64,000 nt of DNA, from the NCBI RefSeq assembly GCF_036195045.1, contig NZ_CP108100.1, positions 6,014,001-6,078,000 on the forward strand, read 5' to 3'. Under the pieces are notes generated by a model, which was not told the DNA's origin, searched no databases, and worked only from the letters and a program-made list of their open reading frames with translations. This document shows, piece by piece, positions 53,091 through 63,652 of the stretch. The position numbers were made by a program, and so were the translations under genes. Every line of letters starts with the position of its first letter. Position 1 is the stretch's first letter. This DNA is from Streptomyces sp. NBC_00236. Lineage in GTDB: Bacteria > Actinomycetota > Actinomycetes > Streptomycetales > Streptomycetaceae.

Positions 53091-54227
53091 ATGACTCAGA
53101 CTTCCCAGCGCCCCCTCCGTGTGCTCGCCGCCATGTCGGGCGGTGTCGACTCCGCCGTCGCGGCCGCCCGCGCCGCCGAGGCGGGCCACGACGTGACCGG
53201 CGTGCACCTCGCGCTCTCGGCCAACCCGCAGTCCTTCCGGACCGGGGCCCGAGGCTGTTGCACGATCGAGGACTCCCGTGACGCCCGCCGTGCCGCGGAC
53301 GTCATCGGCATCCCCTTCTACGTCTGGGACCTCGCGGAACGCTTCCGCGAAGACGTCGTGGAGGACTTCGTCGCCGAGTACGAGGCGGGGCGCACCCCCA
53401 ACCCCTGCCTGCGCTGCAACGAGAAGATCAAGTTCGCGGCCCTGCTCGACAAGGCCCTGGCGCTCGGCTTCGACGCCGTGTGCACCGGTCACTACGCCAC
53501 CGTCGTCCTCGGCGAGGACGGCAGCCGTGAGCTGCACCGCGCCTCCGACATGGCCAAGGACCAGAGCTACGTCCTCGGCGTCCTCGACGAGCGCCAGCTC
53601 GCCCACGCGATGTTCCCGCTCGGCGACACCCTCACCACCAAGGACGAGATCCGCGCCGAGGCCGAGCGCCGGGGCCTCGCGGTCGCCAAGAAGCCCGACA
53701 GCCACGACATCTGCTTCATCGCCGACGGCGACACCCAGGGCTTCCTGGCGGACCGCCTCGGCGGCAAGGCGGAGGGCGACATCCTCGACGAGTCCGGTGC
53801 GAAGCTCGGCACCCACGAGGGCGCCTTCGGCTTCACCATCGGTCAGCGCAAGGGCCTGCGCATCGGCCACCCGGCCGCCGACGGCAAGCCGCGCTACGTC
53901 TTGGACATCTCCCCGGTGAACAACACGGTGACCGTCGGCCCGGTCGAGGCCCTCGACGTGACCGCTCTCACCGCGATCAGGCCCCGCTGGTGCGGAACCC
54001 CGCCGTCCGGCCCCGGCACGTACACCGCCCAGCTCCGCGCCCACGGCGGCGAGACCGAGGTGACGGCCGAGCTGGTGGACGGGACGCTCAGCGTCGCCTT
54101 CACCGAGCCGGTACGGGGTGTGGCCCCCGGCCAGGCGGTCGTGCTGTACGACGGGACGCGCGTGGTCGGGTCGGCGACGATCGCGACGACGGTGCGGCGG
54201 GAGACGGCGGCGGCCGCTTCCGACTGA
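53091..54227 (+). CDS. mnmA: tRNA-specific 2-thiouridylase
   Basis: 378 residues from an ATG with GGTGGAG five bases before it. It thiolates U34 of Lys, Glu and Gln tRNAs using ATP and persulfide sulfur. The PP-loop SGGVDS (16-21), the catalytic cysteine motif NPCLRCN, the second cysteine in [10 protein letters not shown] and the C-terminal [13 protein letters not shown] and beta-barrel region are all present. The nearby cysteine desulfurase is the likely sulfur donor. Confidence 0.97.
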   Translation: MTQTSQRPLRVLAAMSGGVDSAVAAARAAEAGHDVTGVHLALSANPQSFRTGARGCCTIEDSRDARRAADVIGIPFYVWDLAERFREDVVEDFVAEYEAGRTPNPCLRCNEKIKFAALLDKALALGFDAVCTGHYATVVLGEDGSRELHRASDMAKDQSYVLGVLDERQLAHAMFPLGDTLTTKDEIRAEAERRGLAVAKKPDSHDICFIADGDTQGFLADRLGGKAEGDILDESGAKLGTHEGAFGFTIGQRKGLRIGHPAADGKPRYVLDISPVNNTVTVGPVEALDVTALTAIRPRWCGTPPSGPGTYTAQLRAHGGETEVTAELVDGTLSVAFTEPVRGVAPGQAVVLYDGTRVVGSATIATTVRRETAAAASD

Positions 54228-54232
54228 GCGCC

Positions 54233-55120
54233 CTACCCGGCCCGCGGCGCGCCGTAGGAGAACCGGTGCCCGGCGAAGTCGGCGACATGGACGTACCCGA
54301 TGCGCTGGTAGAGGGCGTTGCTGGTGGGGTTGTCCGGGTCCGTGAACAGGACGACGTCCGTGGCGCCCGCGGCCAGGGCCGCCCTGCTCGCCTCGGCCGT
54401 CACGGCTCCCGCGTAGCCGTGGCCGCGGAGGCGGGCCGGGGTGTAGACGGGGTCCACGCGGACCATGCCGCCGACGAGCGAGGTCGCGGCCGCCATCGAG
54501 ACGGGGGCGCCGGCCGGGGTCTCCCAGAACGTGAAGTGCCGGTCGCCGAAACGCGAGTCGTCCCAGGCCCCGGCGTCGATCAGATCGATGGAGGCCTGCT
54601 CTCCGACATCGACACAGAACTCACGGCACCAGCGCACGACTTGCTCGCGGTCCCCGCCGCCCACCGTGCGCCCCTGGCCCTCCGGCCGCGGCAGCGGGGG
54701 AGTGAGCGTGCCGAGACGGTAGAGATGCGTGCGCCAGAAGGGCAGGGGCACCGCCCCCGTGTACCGCCGCCACGACTCGGCGAAAGCGCCGGCGGTGTCG
54801 TGGTCCGCGATGACGTGGGCAGGGGAGAGGCCGAGGCCCGCCAGACGGGCGGCGAGCGCGTCGGTCCGCTCGGGGGACAGGGGCGTGAGACCCAGGCGGC
54901 CGCGCGGGGTGAGGTAGAGGATCGCGACGACGCCGCCTCCCGACTCCAGCCGGCCGAACACGGCGGCTTCGGCGTCGTGGCCGGCGGCCCTTCGTGCCCG
55001 CAGCCTCTCGACGTCCGTCAGGGGCGTGTTGTGCAGGGCGGGGCGCGAGCGCAGGAAGTCTCCGGCTCGGGCGAGGAAGTCGTCAACGTCCTGGGTGAGG
55101 TGCCAGCCTTCGGGGAGCAT
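54233..55120 (-). CDS. GNAT-family N-acetyltransferase (two-part)
   Basis: 295 residues. The C-terminal half is a GNAT domain: VRVDPVYTPARLRGHGYAGAVTAEASRAALAAGATDVVLFTDPDNPTSNALYQRIGY, with the acetyl-CoA loop in RLRGHGYA. The N-terminal 140 residues are a degenerate partner domain, as in other large actinobacterial GNAT proteins. The substrate is unknown. Its stop lies six bases from the convergent mnmA stop. Confidence 0.85.
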   Translation of the reverse strand: MLPEGWHLTQDVDDFLARAGDFLRSRPALHNTPLTDVERLRARRAAGHDAEAAVFGRLESGGGVVAILYLTPRGRLGLTPLSPERTDALAARLAGLGLSPAHVIADHDTAGAFAESWRRYTGAVPLPFWRTHLYRLGTLTPPLPRPEGQGRTVGGGDREQVVRWCREFCVDVGEQASIDLIDAGAWDDSRFGDRHFTFWETPAGAPVSMAAATSLVGGMVRVDPVYTPARLRGHGYAGAVTAEASRAALAAGATDVVLFTDPDNPTSNALYQRIGYVHVADFAGHRFSYGAPRAG

Positions 55121-55240
55121 GCTTCATGATCCCGGACGGCCGGCACCGGATGCAGCAACGGTGCCCCGCGCGGCAACGCCCGACCCCTGTACGGGCGTGA
55201 CCGCGCGGGGTGCTCGGCCCCCCGGCCCGCCCGTGCGTAC

Positions 55241-56041
55241 TCAGGACGCCTGGCGCGCGTACACGTCCCGCGTGAAGAACTCCGCCAGCACCGGAGCGAC
55301 CGCCTGCGGTGCCAGCTCCCGCATCTGTCCCGTCAGGGTGCGGTGCCGGCCCCGGGGCAGGGCGTCCGCCAGCAAGCGGGTCGACGCCCTCGCGGTGGCC
55401 GGGCTGAAGCCGCCGCAGATCACCAGGGTCCGCGCCGGCACCGAGGCGAACCGCTCGACCGGGACCGCGCCGTCGCCCAGCACCGCGTCGTCGTAGGCGA
55501 GCGTGTGTGCCACGGATTCCAGGGTCCGCCACAGCGGCGCCCGCCGCATCCTGGCGATCACGTCGGCCGTGACCCCCGTCACGGTCAGGAACAGCTCCAC
55601 CGCCCCTCCCCGGTCGCCGGCGGACAGCAGCCGGTGCAGCCGGGCCGTGCAGCCGGCCTTGAAGAGGAGGCCTGCGGCGCCCGGGGTGTAGGGCGGCTCG
55701 TACACCGCGAGTCCGGCAGCCGGGAGCCCGGCCGCCAGCGCCTCCAGGGCCAGCGCGCCGCCGGCCCCGACTCCGAACACCGAGGGCCGTCCGCCCACCG
55801 CCTCCGCGAGCGCCGCCAGATCCTCGATCTCGCGCTTCACGGCATAGGGCGACCCGTCGCCGCTGGCGCCCCGGCCGCGCCGGTCGTACGTGACGACCTC
55901 GAAGCGCGGCGCGAGGAGCCGGGCCAGCGGAGCCTCGGTCGCCGCGGTGCCCAGCGCGCCGCTCACCAGAATCAGCGGCGGTCCTTGGCCCCGGCGCCCG
56001 TACGCGATCAGGGTGCCGTCGCGGGAGAGAGTCTTGTCCAT
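55241..56041 (-). CDS. Alpha/beta-hydrolase-fold protein without catalytic nucleophile
   Basis: 266 residues. The fold is clear ([20 protein letters not shown] at the oxyanion side, cap region, LVICGG strand). The nucleophile elbow, which in close relatives reads FGMSSGG, is FGVGAGG, with Gly92 where the Ser should be. The usual Thr-His pair near the end (GQTH) reads GQMR. The protein is therefore probably not a hydrolase but a binding protein, or one using other chemistry. The frame is intact with normal codon use, so it is not a decaying pseudogene in any obvious way. Monocistronic. Confidence 0.85.
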   Translation of the reverse strand: MDKTLSRDGTLIAYGRRGQGPPLILVSGALGTAATEAPLARLLAPRFEVVTYDRRGRGASGDGSPYAVKREIEDLAALAEAVGGRPSVFGVGAGGALALEALAAGLPAAGLAVYEPPYTPGAAGLLFKAGCTARLHRLLSAGDRGGAVELFLTVTGVTADVIARMRRAPLWRTLESVAHTLAYDDAVLGDGAVPVERFASVPARTLVICGGFSPATARASTRLLADALPRGRHRTLTGQMRELAPQAVAPVLAEFFTRDVYARQAS

Positions 56042-56147
56042 GTGGAGGTGGACTGCGGGGCGGGCGGAAACTCATCGTTCTCCGCGAAAACTCTCTGAAC
56101 TTTCTCTTCTCCGCAGCTCAGAAGGGGTGTTGACGCTGTGCCGACGG

Positions 56148-56483
56148 TCAGGCGGTGACCGTCTCGGTGTCGTAGAAGCAGAAGTGGTCCTTGATCGCGG
56201 CCACTTCGGTCTTCGGATCCGGGTAGGCCCAGACGAGGTCGGCCGCCTCCGGACGGGACCAGTAGGAGGCATCTCCCTTGAACGGGCAGTGGGTCCGGGT
56301 CTCCGACGCAGTGAGCAGCTCGGTACGGACGTCCTCGGGCGGCAGGTAGTAGCGGACCGGACAGCCCGTCTCGCGCAGCACGAGCGGGCGCCGGCTCTCG
56401 GCGAGCAGCACTCCGTCCCGGACCACGCGCACATGCTCGGTGCCGGGCTCGACGGTGATGCGATGTCCTCGGGTGGCAGTCAT
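56148..56483 (-). CDS. DUF427 domain protein
   Basis: 111 residues from the ATG complementary to 56481-56483. It matches the DUF427 pattern: VRVVRDGVLLAESRRPLVLRETG, then YYLPPEDVRTELL, then CPFKGDASYWS, and AYPDPKTEVAAIKDHFCFYD at the end. It is a small beta-rich cytoplasmic protein of unknown function, common in actinobacteria. It is divergent from the LOG gene with 77 bases between the starts. Confidence 0.85.
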   Translation of the reverse strand: MTATRGHRITVEPGTEHVRVVRDGVLLAESRRPLVLRETGCPVRYYLPPEDVRTELLTASETRTHCPFKGDASYWSRPEAADLVWAYPDPKTEVAAIKDHFCFYDTETVTA

Positions 56484-56547
56484 GTGGTGTTCAGCCCCGC
56501 GGGGCGTGGGTTTCTTCCCCGGATGCGGCACCGTCGGTGCCGGCCTC

Positions 56548-56553
56548 TAACGT
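56548..56553 (+). promoter_or_regulatory. Candidate -10 element TAACGT, leaderless start
   Basis: TAACGT ends seven bases before the ATG of the LOG gene, which has no SD. The spacing equals that seen at 18926 and 20834. Confidence 0.45.
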
Positions 56554-56560
56554 GACACTC

Positions 56561-57100
56561 ATGAAGATCTGCGTTTTCCTCTCCGCCGCCGACCTCGACG
56601 ACCGCTACACCGTGCCCGCCCGTGAGTTCGCCGAGCTGATCGGCCGCGGCGGGCACACCCTGGTCTGGGGCGGTTCGGAGAGCGGGCTGATGAAGGTCGT
56701 CGCGGACGGCGTGCAGGAGACGGGCGGGAAGCTGGTCGGGGTGTCCGTGGACTTCCTGGCCGCGAAGGCGCGGACCAACGCGGACGAGATGGTGATCGCC
56801 CGGGACCTCGCCGAGCGCAAGGCGCTGCTCCTGGAGAAGTCCGACGCGGTCGTGATCATGGTCGGCGGCACCGGCACGCTCGACGAGGCCACCGAGATCC
56901 TGGAGCTCAAGAAGCACGGCAAGACCACCAAGCCGGTCGTGCTGCTCAACACGGCGGGGTTCTACGACGGGCTCCGCCAGCAGTTCCAGCGCATGGAGGA
57001 CGAGGGCTTCCTTCCCCTCCCGCTGACCGACCTGGTGTTCTTCGCGAAGGACGGGGTCGGCGCCCTGGCCTACCTGGAGGAGTGGGCCGGCCTGCAGTGA
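56561..57100 (+). CDS. LOG-family protein (nucleoside monophosphate phosphoribohydrolase)
   Basis: 179 residues. It has a Rossmann-like fold with GGSESGLM (a variant of GGGxxGLM), the catalytic AERKALL segment (Arg of the MxxRK motif) and VGGTGTLDE (a PGGxGTxxE variant keeping the Glu). Members split nucleoside 5'-monophosphates into base and ribose phosphate; in plants and some bacteria this activates cytokinins, while in others AMP is the substrate. The natural substrate here is not known. The SDR gene follows 38 bases downstream. Confidence 0.88.
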   Translation: MKICVFLSAADLDDRYTVPAREFAELIGRGGHTLVWGGSESGLMKVVADGVQETGGKLVGVSVDFLAAKARTNADEMVIARDLAERKALLLEKSDAVVIMVGGTGTLDEATEILELKKHGKTTKPVVLLNTAGFYDGLRQQFQRMEDEGFLPLPLTDLVFFAKDGVGALAYLEEWAGLQ

Positions 57101-57138
57101 CGTGCGGGCGGTGGGGCGCCGGGTGCGACGATGGGCGT

Positions 57139-57828
57139 ATGTCCACTCACCTCATCACCGGTGCCGGTTCCGGCATCGGCGCAGCCGTCGCCCGCCGTCT
57201 CACGGAGCGCGGCGACGAGCTCGTCCTGCTGGCCCGGGACGCGGGCCGCGCCAAGGAACTGGCCGCGCTCCACCCCGGCGCCCGCACGCTCGTCGGCGAC
57301 CTGTCCAACCCGGACCGGCTCTCCTGGGCCTTCGGCCAGCAGCCGATGCCGGAACGGCTCGACTCGCTGCTGCATATCGCGGGCGTCGTCGAACTCGGCC
57401 GCGTCGGCGAGCTCACCCCCAAGGCCTGGCACTTCCAGCTCAACGCCAACCTGATCGCCCCGGCCGAACTGACCCGCCTCCTGCTGCCCCAGCTGCGGGT
57501 CGCCCAGGGCCACGTCCTCTTCGTCAACTCCGGCGCCGGGCTCTCCGCGAGCCCCGAGTGGAGCGCGTACGCCGCCAGCAAGCACGGACTGAAGGCGCTC
57601 GCCGACTCGCTGCGCCACGAGGAGCACGAGAACGGGGTGCGGGTGACGTCCGTCTACCCGGGCCGTACGGCCAGCCCCATGCAGGCCAAGGTCCACCAGC
57701 AGGAGGGCAAGGAGTACGACGCCTCGCGCTGGATCGCCCCCGAGTCCGTCGCCACCACGATCCTGATGGCGCTCGACCTGCCCCGCGACGCCGAGGTCAA
57801 CGACCTCACGGTGCGCCCCGGCCGCTGA
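57139..57828 (+). CDS. Short-chain dehydrogenase/reductase
   Basis: 229 residues from the ATG at 57139. A classical SDR with TGAGSGIG (7-14) for NAD(P) binding, the HIAGV strand, the catalytic Ser in FVNSGAG and the YAASK motif (Tyr and Lys). It is shorter than most classical members and ends NDLTVRPGR. The substrate is unknown. It follows the LOG gene by 38 bases, probably in one operon. Its stop codon falls in the first of three short repeats. Confidence 0.9.
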   Translation: MSTHLITGAGSGIGAAVARRLTERGDELVLLARDAGRAKELAALHPGARTLVGDLSNPDRLSWAFGQQPMPERLDSLLHIAGVVELGRVGELTPKAWHFQLNANLIAPAELTRLLLPQLRVAQGHVLFVNSGAGLSASPEWSAYAASKHGLKALADSLRHEEHENGVRVTSVYPGRTASPMQAKVHQQEGKEYDASRWIAPESVATTILMALDLPRDAEVNDLTVRPGR

Positions 57829-57894
57829 CGGCCCGCGGGCTCACCGCGCGCCCTGGCCGCTGACGGCCCGCGTGGGGATCGGCCGCTGACGGCC
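57820..57894. repeat. Three copies of GGCCGCTGACGGCC
   Basis: Exact 14-base copies at 57820-57833, 57855-57868 and 57881-57894. Each can form a small GGCCG/CGGCC hairpin. The first copy contains the stop codon of the SDR gene. The cluster may end transcription of the SDR operon or reflect local slippage. Confidence 0.7.
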
Positions 57895-57923
57895 GGGGCC
57901 GCGAACCGCCGTAGGCTTCCCGC

Positions 57924-58949
57924 GTGAGCGAGAAGAGCAAGTTCAGCGGGTGCCCGGCCACCGGAATCGGTTCGATGCCCGGAGGCGACGCACGGGAGGC
58001 GGCGAAGACCGTCACCGGCTCCTTCGGGGACGGCCAGGGCGTGCCGTATCTGGCGGAACTCCCTGCGCGCGGCCCCGGCGCGGACATGATCGGGCGGTCC
58101 ATCGGGCTGCTCGTCGAGATGTACGGACACGTCGAGCCCAGCGGCTGGCGCATCAGCGACCGGCCGGGGCGCGACACCCGCCGGGCCCGGTCCTGGCTCG
58201 GCGAGGACCTCGACGCACTGGAGGAGTTCACCCAGGGGTACGAGGGCCCGCTCAAGGTGCAGGCCGTCGGGCCGTGGACGCTCGCCGCCGCGCTGGAGCG
58301 GCGGAGCGGCGAGGCCGTCCTCGGTGACCCCGGCGCCTGCCGCGACCTGGCGGGCTCGCTCGCGGAGGGGCTGCGCGACCACCTCGCCGAGGTGCGGCGC
58401 CGGATGCCCGGTGCGCGCGTGATCCTCCAGCTCGACGAACCGTCGCTGACCGGGGTCCTGCTCGGGCGGATCCGGACGGCCAGCGGCTACCGCACCTACC
58501 GGGCCGTGGACCGCCAGGTCGTCGAGGACACCCTGCGCGACGTGCTCGCCGTGGCCGGCGACGCCGCCACGGTCGTGCACACCTGCGCCCCCGACGTGCC
58601 GTTCGCCCTGCTGCGCCGGGCCGGGACCGACGGAATCTCCTTCGACTTCTCCCTGCTCACCGAGCGTGAGGAGGAGGCGATCGGGGAAGCGGTCGAGGGC
58701 GGCACCCAGCTGTTCCTCGGGGTGGTGCCGGGCACCGACCCGGCCTCGGGCGGATTGTCGGACCCGGGCGGTAGCGTCATGGGTGTCAGGACGCTGTGGC
58801 GCAGGCTGGGGCTGAATCCGGGGACTCTCACCGAGTCCGTGGCGATCACCCCGTCGTGCGGTCTCGCGGGTGCCTCGCCCGCGTACGCCCGTGCCGCGCT
58901 CGCCCACTGCGCCCGGGCCGCGAAATCGCTCGCAGACAACCCTGAGTAA
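57924..58949 (+). CDS. Core-MetE family methionine synthase-like protein
   Basis: 341 residues from a GTG. It corresponds to the C-terminal catalytic half of cobalamin-independent methionine synthase (MetE), without the N-terminal half. The zinc ligands are visible in VVHTCAPD (His and Cys) and PSCGLAG (Cys). Short core-MetE proteins in bacteria are thought to use methyl donors other than methyl-tetrahydrofolate, such as methylcobalamin in one studied case, to methylate homocysteine or a similar thiol. Which is true here is unknown. ligA begins 30 bases downstream, suggesting cotranscription. Confidence 0.85.
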   Translation: MSEKSKFSGCPATGIGSMPGGDAREAAKTVTGSFGDGQGVPYLAELPARGPGADMIGRSIGLLVEMYGHVEPSGWRISDRPGRDTRRARSWLGEDLDALEEFTQGYEGPLKVQAVGPWTLAAALERRSGEAVLGDPGACRDLAGSLAEGLRDHLAEVRRRMPGARVILQLDEPSLTGVLLGRIRTASGYRTYRAVDRQVVEDTLRDVLAVAGDAATVVHTCAPDVPFALLRRAGTDGISFDFSLLTEREEEAIGEAVEGGTQLFLGVVPGTDPASGGLSDPGGSVMGVRTLWRRLGLNPGTLTESVAITPSCGLAGASPAYARAALAHCARAAKSLADNPE

Positions 58950-58964
58950 CGGGGTACTGGGTAA

Positions 58965-61190
<2,226 letters not shown>

Positions 61191-61477
61191 GCGAAGAGCC
61201 GGAGGGAAGGATCCGGAGGGGAGCGGACGGGAAGTGTGCCGGAGGGTGAGGGGGAGGTGACACACCGTCGGATTCACCCGATCGGCGCATAGCAGATGCT
61301 GACGGGTGGTCGGTTCGCATTCGGGCAAGAGCGGTAGACCGCTGCCCGTGGACCCCCTCGGCGGCCTACTGTTGGGAGAGGCGCCTGCGGTACCCGGTCA
61401 CCGCATGGGACGGGGCGCGGTGGCACGGGACGGAACCATCAGGTGACATCGGCACCGCCGGCTGTGAGAGGGACGGA

Positions 61478-63652
61478 ATGAAACCGACCGAGAACGCCGC
61501 ACCGGTGTCGCGGCTGCAAGGTTTCGCCGGCCTCACGCCCAAAGTGGGTGCCGTCGTCGTGGCCCTCGCCACGGTGCAGCTGGCGACCGGTTTCTACCGG
61601 ACCGTGAGCAGCGGACACGCACTCTTCCCGAACGGGAGGGCCGGCTGGTCGCTCGCCGTTCTCACCGGGATCGTCGTCGGTCATCTGGTCGCGCTCGGCC
61701 GCGACCGCTGGTGGGGCGGCACGGGCTCCGGAGCCGCCCTCACCCTCGCCGTGCTGCTCCTCTACGGCTGGGTGCCCGCGGGCCTGGTCAGCCTGGTCGT
61801 GGTCGTGCTCGTCGGCGTGGCCCGCCGGCACCGCTGGTGGCAGGGGCTGCTGCACGGGGCGGTGGACATCCTGGGCGTGGGCGCCGCGGCCCTGGTCCTG
61901 GCGGCGTTCGGCGAGGTGCAGACCGTCGAGTCGCCCTGGCAGCCACTCGACTGGGGTATCGACGCCGTCCCGGAGGTCCTGCTGGCAGCCTCCACGTATC
62001 TGCTCGTCACCCGGGTCCTGCTGTGGTACGCCCGGTCTCCGCAGGGCGGCGGACTGCCGACGGTGGCTCGCACCGCGCTGCTGCGGCAGGGGCTCATCGC
62101 CGTCGCACTCCTCGGCATCGCGCCGCTGATCTGCGTCGTCGCGATGGCGATGCCCGTCCTGCTGCCGCTCTTCGCCGTTCCGCTGATCGCCCTGGACTCG
62201 ACGCTGTGGATCGCCCGCGCCAGGGCGGAGGAGCAGCTGCGGGACCCGCTGACCGGGCTGCCGAACCGGCAGTGGCTGCTGGAGCGGACCTGGACGGCGC
62301 TGGAGGAGGCCGAGAACCTCGGCGGCCGCGTCGGTCTTGTCCTGATCGACCTCGACCGCTTCCGGGCGGTCAACGACACGCTCGGACACCTCGCCGGGGA
62401 CCGGCTGCTGCTGCAGATAGCGGACCGGCTGCGGCTGGCCCTGCCGAAGGGTGCGGAGGCGGCCAGGCTCGGCGGCGACGAGTTCGCCGTGCTCCTGCCG
62501 ACCGCGGACTCCACCACCAGCACCCAACGCGTCGCCCGTCATCTGGTGGCCGAGCTCTCCTCCCCGCTGGACCTCGACGGACTCACGCTGGTGCTGGAGG
62601 CCAGCGCCGGAGTAGCCGTCTACCCCGATCACGCACTGGACGCGGAGGGTCTGCTCCGGCGGGCGGACGTGGCGATGTACCAGGCCAAGCGCGACCGGAC
62701 GGGCGTGGAGGTGTACGAGTCGAAGCGCGACAGCAACACCCCGGACCGGCTCGGCCTCCTCGGCGACCTGCGGCGTGCGCTGGACGCGGGCGAGGTGGAG
62801 CTGCACTACCAGCCGAAGGTCCGCTTCGACGGTCAGGTGGCCGGTCTGGAGGCGCTGGTCCGCTGGGTGCATCCGGAGCGGGGGAGAGTCCCCCCGGACG
62901 AGTTCATCGCCATAGCGGAGTCGTCCGGGCTGATGCCGCACCTCACGGAGTACGTCCTGGAGACGGCGCTGGCCCAGGTCGCCCGGTGGCGGGCGCAGGG
63001 CCTGTTCGTCCCGGTCGCGGTCAACGTGTCCCCGCGCGATGTGCACACTCCGGGGTTCGCGGGCGGCGTCGCGGCCCGGCTGGCCCGGCACGGCGTCCCG
63101 GCCGGCGCCCTGCAGCTGGAGATAACGGAACACGTGCTGCTGGAGGACCCGCAGCGGGCCGCGGACACCCTCGCGGGCCTGACCGGGCACGGCGTCAAGA
63201 TGTCCCTGGACGACTTCGGCACGGGCTATTCCTCGCTGGTGCACCTGCGCAGGCTGCCGGTCAGCGAGCTCAAGATCGACCGGTCGTTCGTGGCCCGGCT
63301 CGCCATCGATCACGAGGACGCGGAGATCGTCCGCTGCACGATCGACCTGGCGCACTCGCTCGGTCTGGTGGTCGTCGCCGAGGGTGTCGAGGACGACGAG
63401 ACGTGGGAGCGGCTGCGGGACCTGGGCTGCGACGCGGTCCAGGGGTGGCTGGTGGCGGCCGCGATGCCGCCGCAGGAGACGACGGCGTGGCTGCGGGCGC
63501 GCGGCGAGCACGGATGGCGCCGGCCGGCGGAACTGGCGGCAGCGGCCGCGGCGGCCGCCGCGGCGGGCACGGGTGCGGCCGTCAAGGCGACGCCCGAGCT
63601 GGAGCAGCGCCCGTCCGGGCGGGCGGTCGACTCGCGGCCCGCGACGACGTAG
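61478..63652 (+). CDS. rmdB: Membrane-bound GGDEF-EAL c-di-GMP enzyme (RmdB-like)
   Basis: 724 residues from an ATG with GAGAGGGA before it. Residues about 20-240 hold some seven membrane helices. A GGDEF domain with an intact GGDEF motif (332-336) follows, then an EAL domain with EAL at 458-460, EITEHVLLED and the DDFGTGYSSL loop. Both active sites look usable, so it could make and degrade c-di-GMP. In S. coelicolor the gene beside ligA is rmdB, whose product was reported to act as a phosphodiesterase controlling development; the same neighbourhood here supports orthology. The C-terminus ends in a poly-Ala, disordered tail. The 287 bases upstream hold no gene. Confidence 0.88.
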   Translation: MKPTENAAPVSRLQGFAGLTPKVGAVVVALATVQLATGFYRTVSSGHALFPNGRAGWSLAVLTGIVVGHLVALGRDRWWGGTGSGAALTLAVLLLYGWVPAGLVSLVVVVLVGVARRHRWWQGLLHGAVDILGVGAAALVLAAFGEVQTVESPWQPLDWGIDAVPEVLLAASTYLLVTRVLLWYARSPQGGGLPTVARTALLRQGLIAVALLGIAPLICVVAMAMPVLLPLFAVPLIALDSTLWIARARAEEQLRDPLTGLPNRQWLLERTWTALEEAENLGGRVGLVLIDLDRFRAVNDTLGHLAGDRLLLQIADRLRLALPKGAEAARLGGDEFAVLLPTADSTTSTQRVARHLVAELSSPLDLDGLTLVLEASAGVAVYPDHALDAEGLLRRADVAMYQAKRDRTGVEVYESKRDSNTPDRLGLLGDLRRALDAGEVELHYQPKVRFDGQVAGLEALVRWVHPERGRVPPDEFIAIAESSGLMPHLTEYVLETALAQVARWRAQGLFVPVAVNVSPRDVHTPGFAGGVAARLARHGVPAGALQLEITEHVLLEDPQRAADTLAGLTGHGVKMSLDDFGTGYSSLVHLRRLPVSELKIDRSFVARLAIDHEDAEIVRCTIDLAHSLGLVVVAEGVEDDETWERLRDLGCDAVQGWLVAAAMPPQETTAWLRARGEHGWRRPAELAAAAAAAAAAGTGAAVKATPELEQRPSGRAVDSRPATT

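Noticed and set aside
57820..57894. CRISPR-like array
   Set aside because: Only three 14-base copies with very short, unequal spacers, and no cas genes; slippage or a terminator cluster is more likely.
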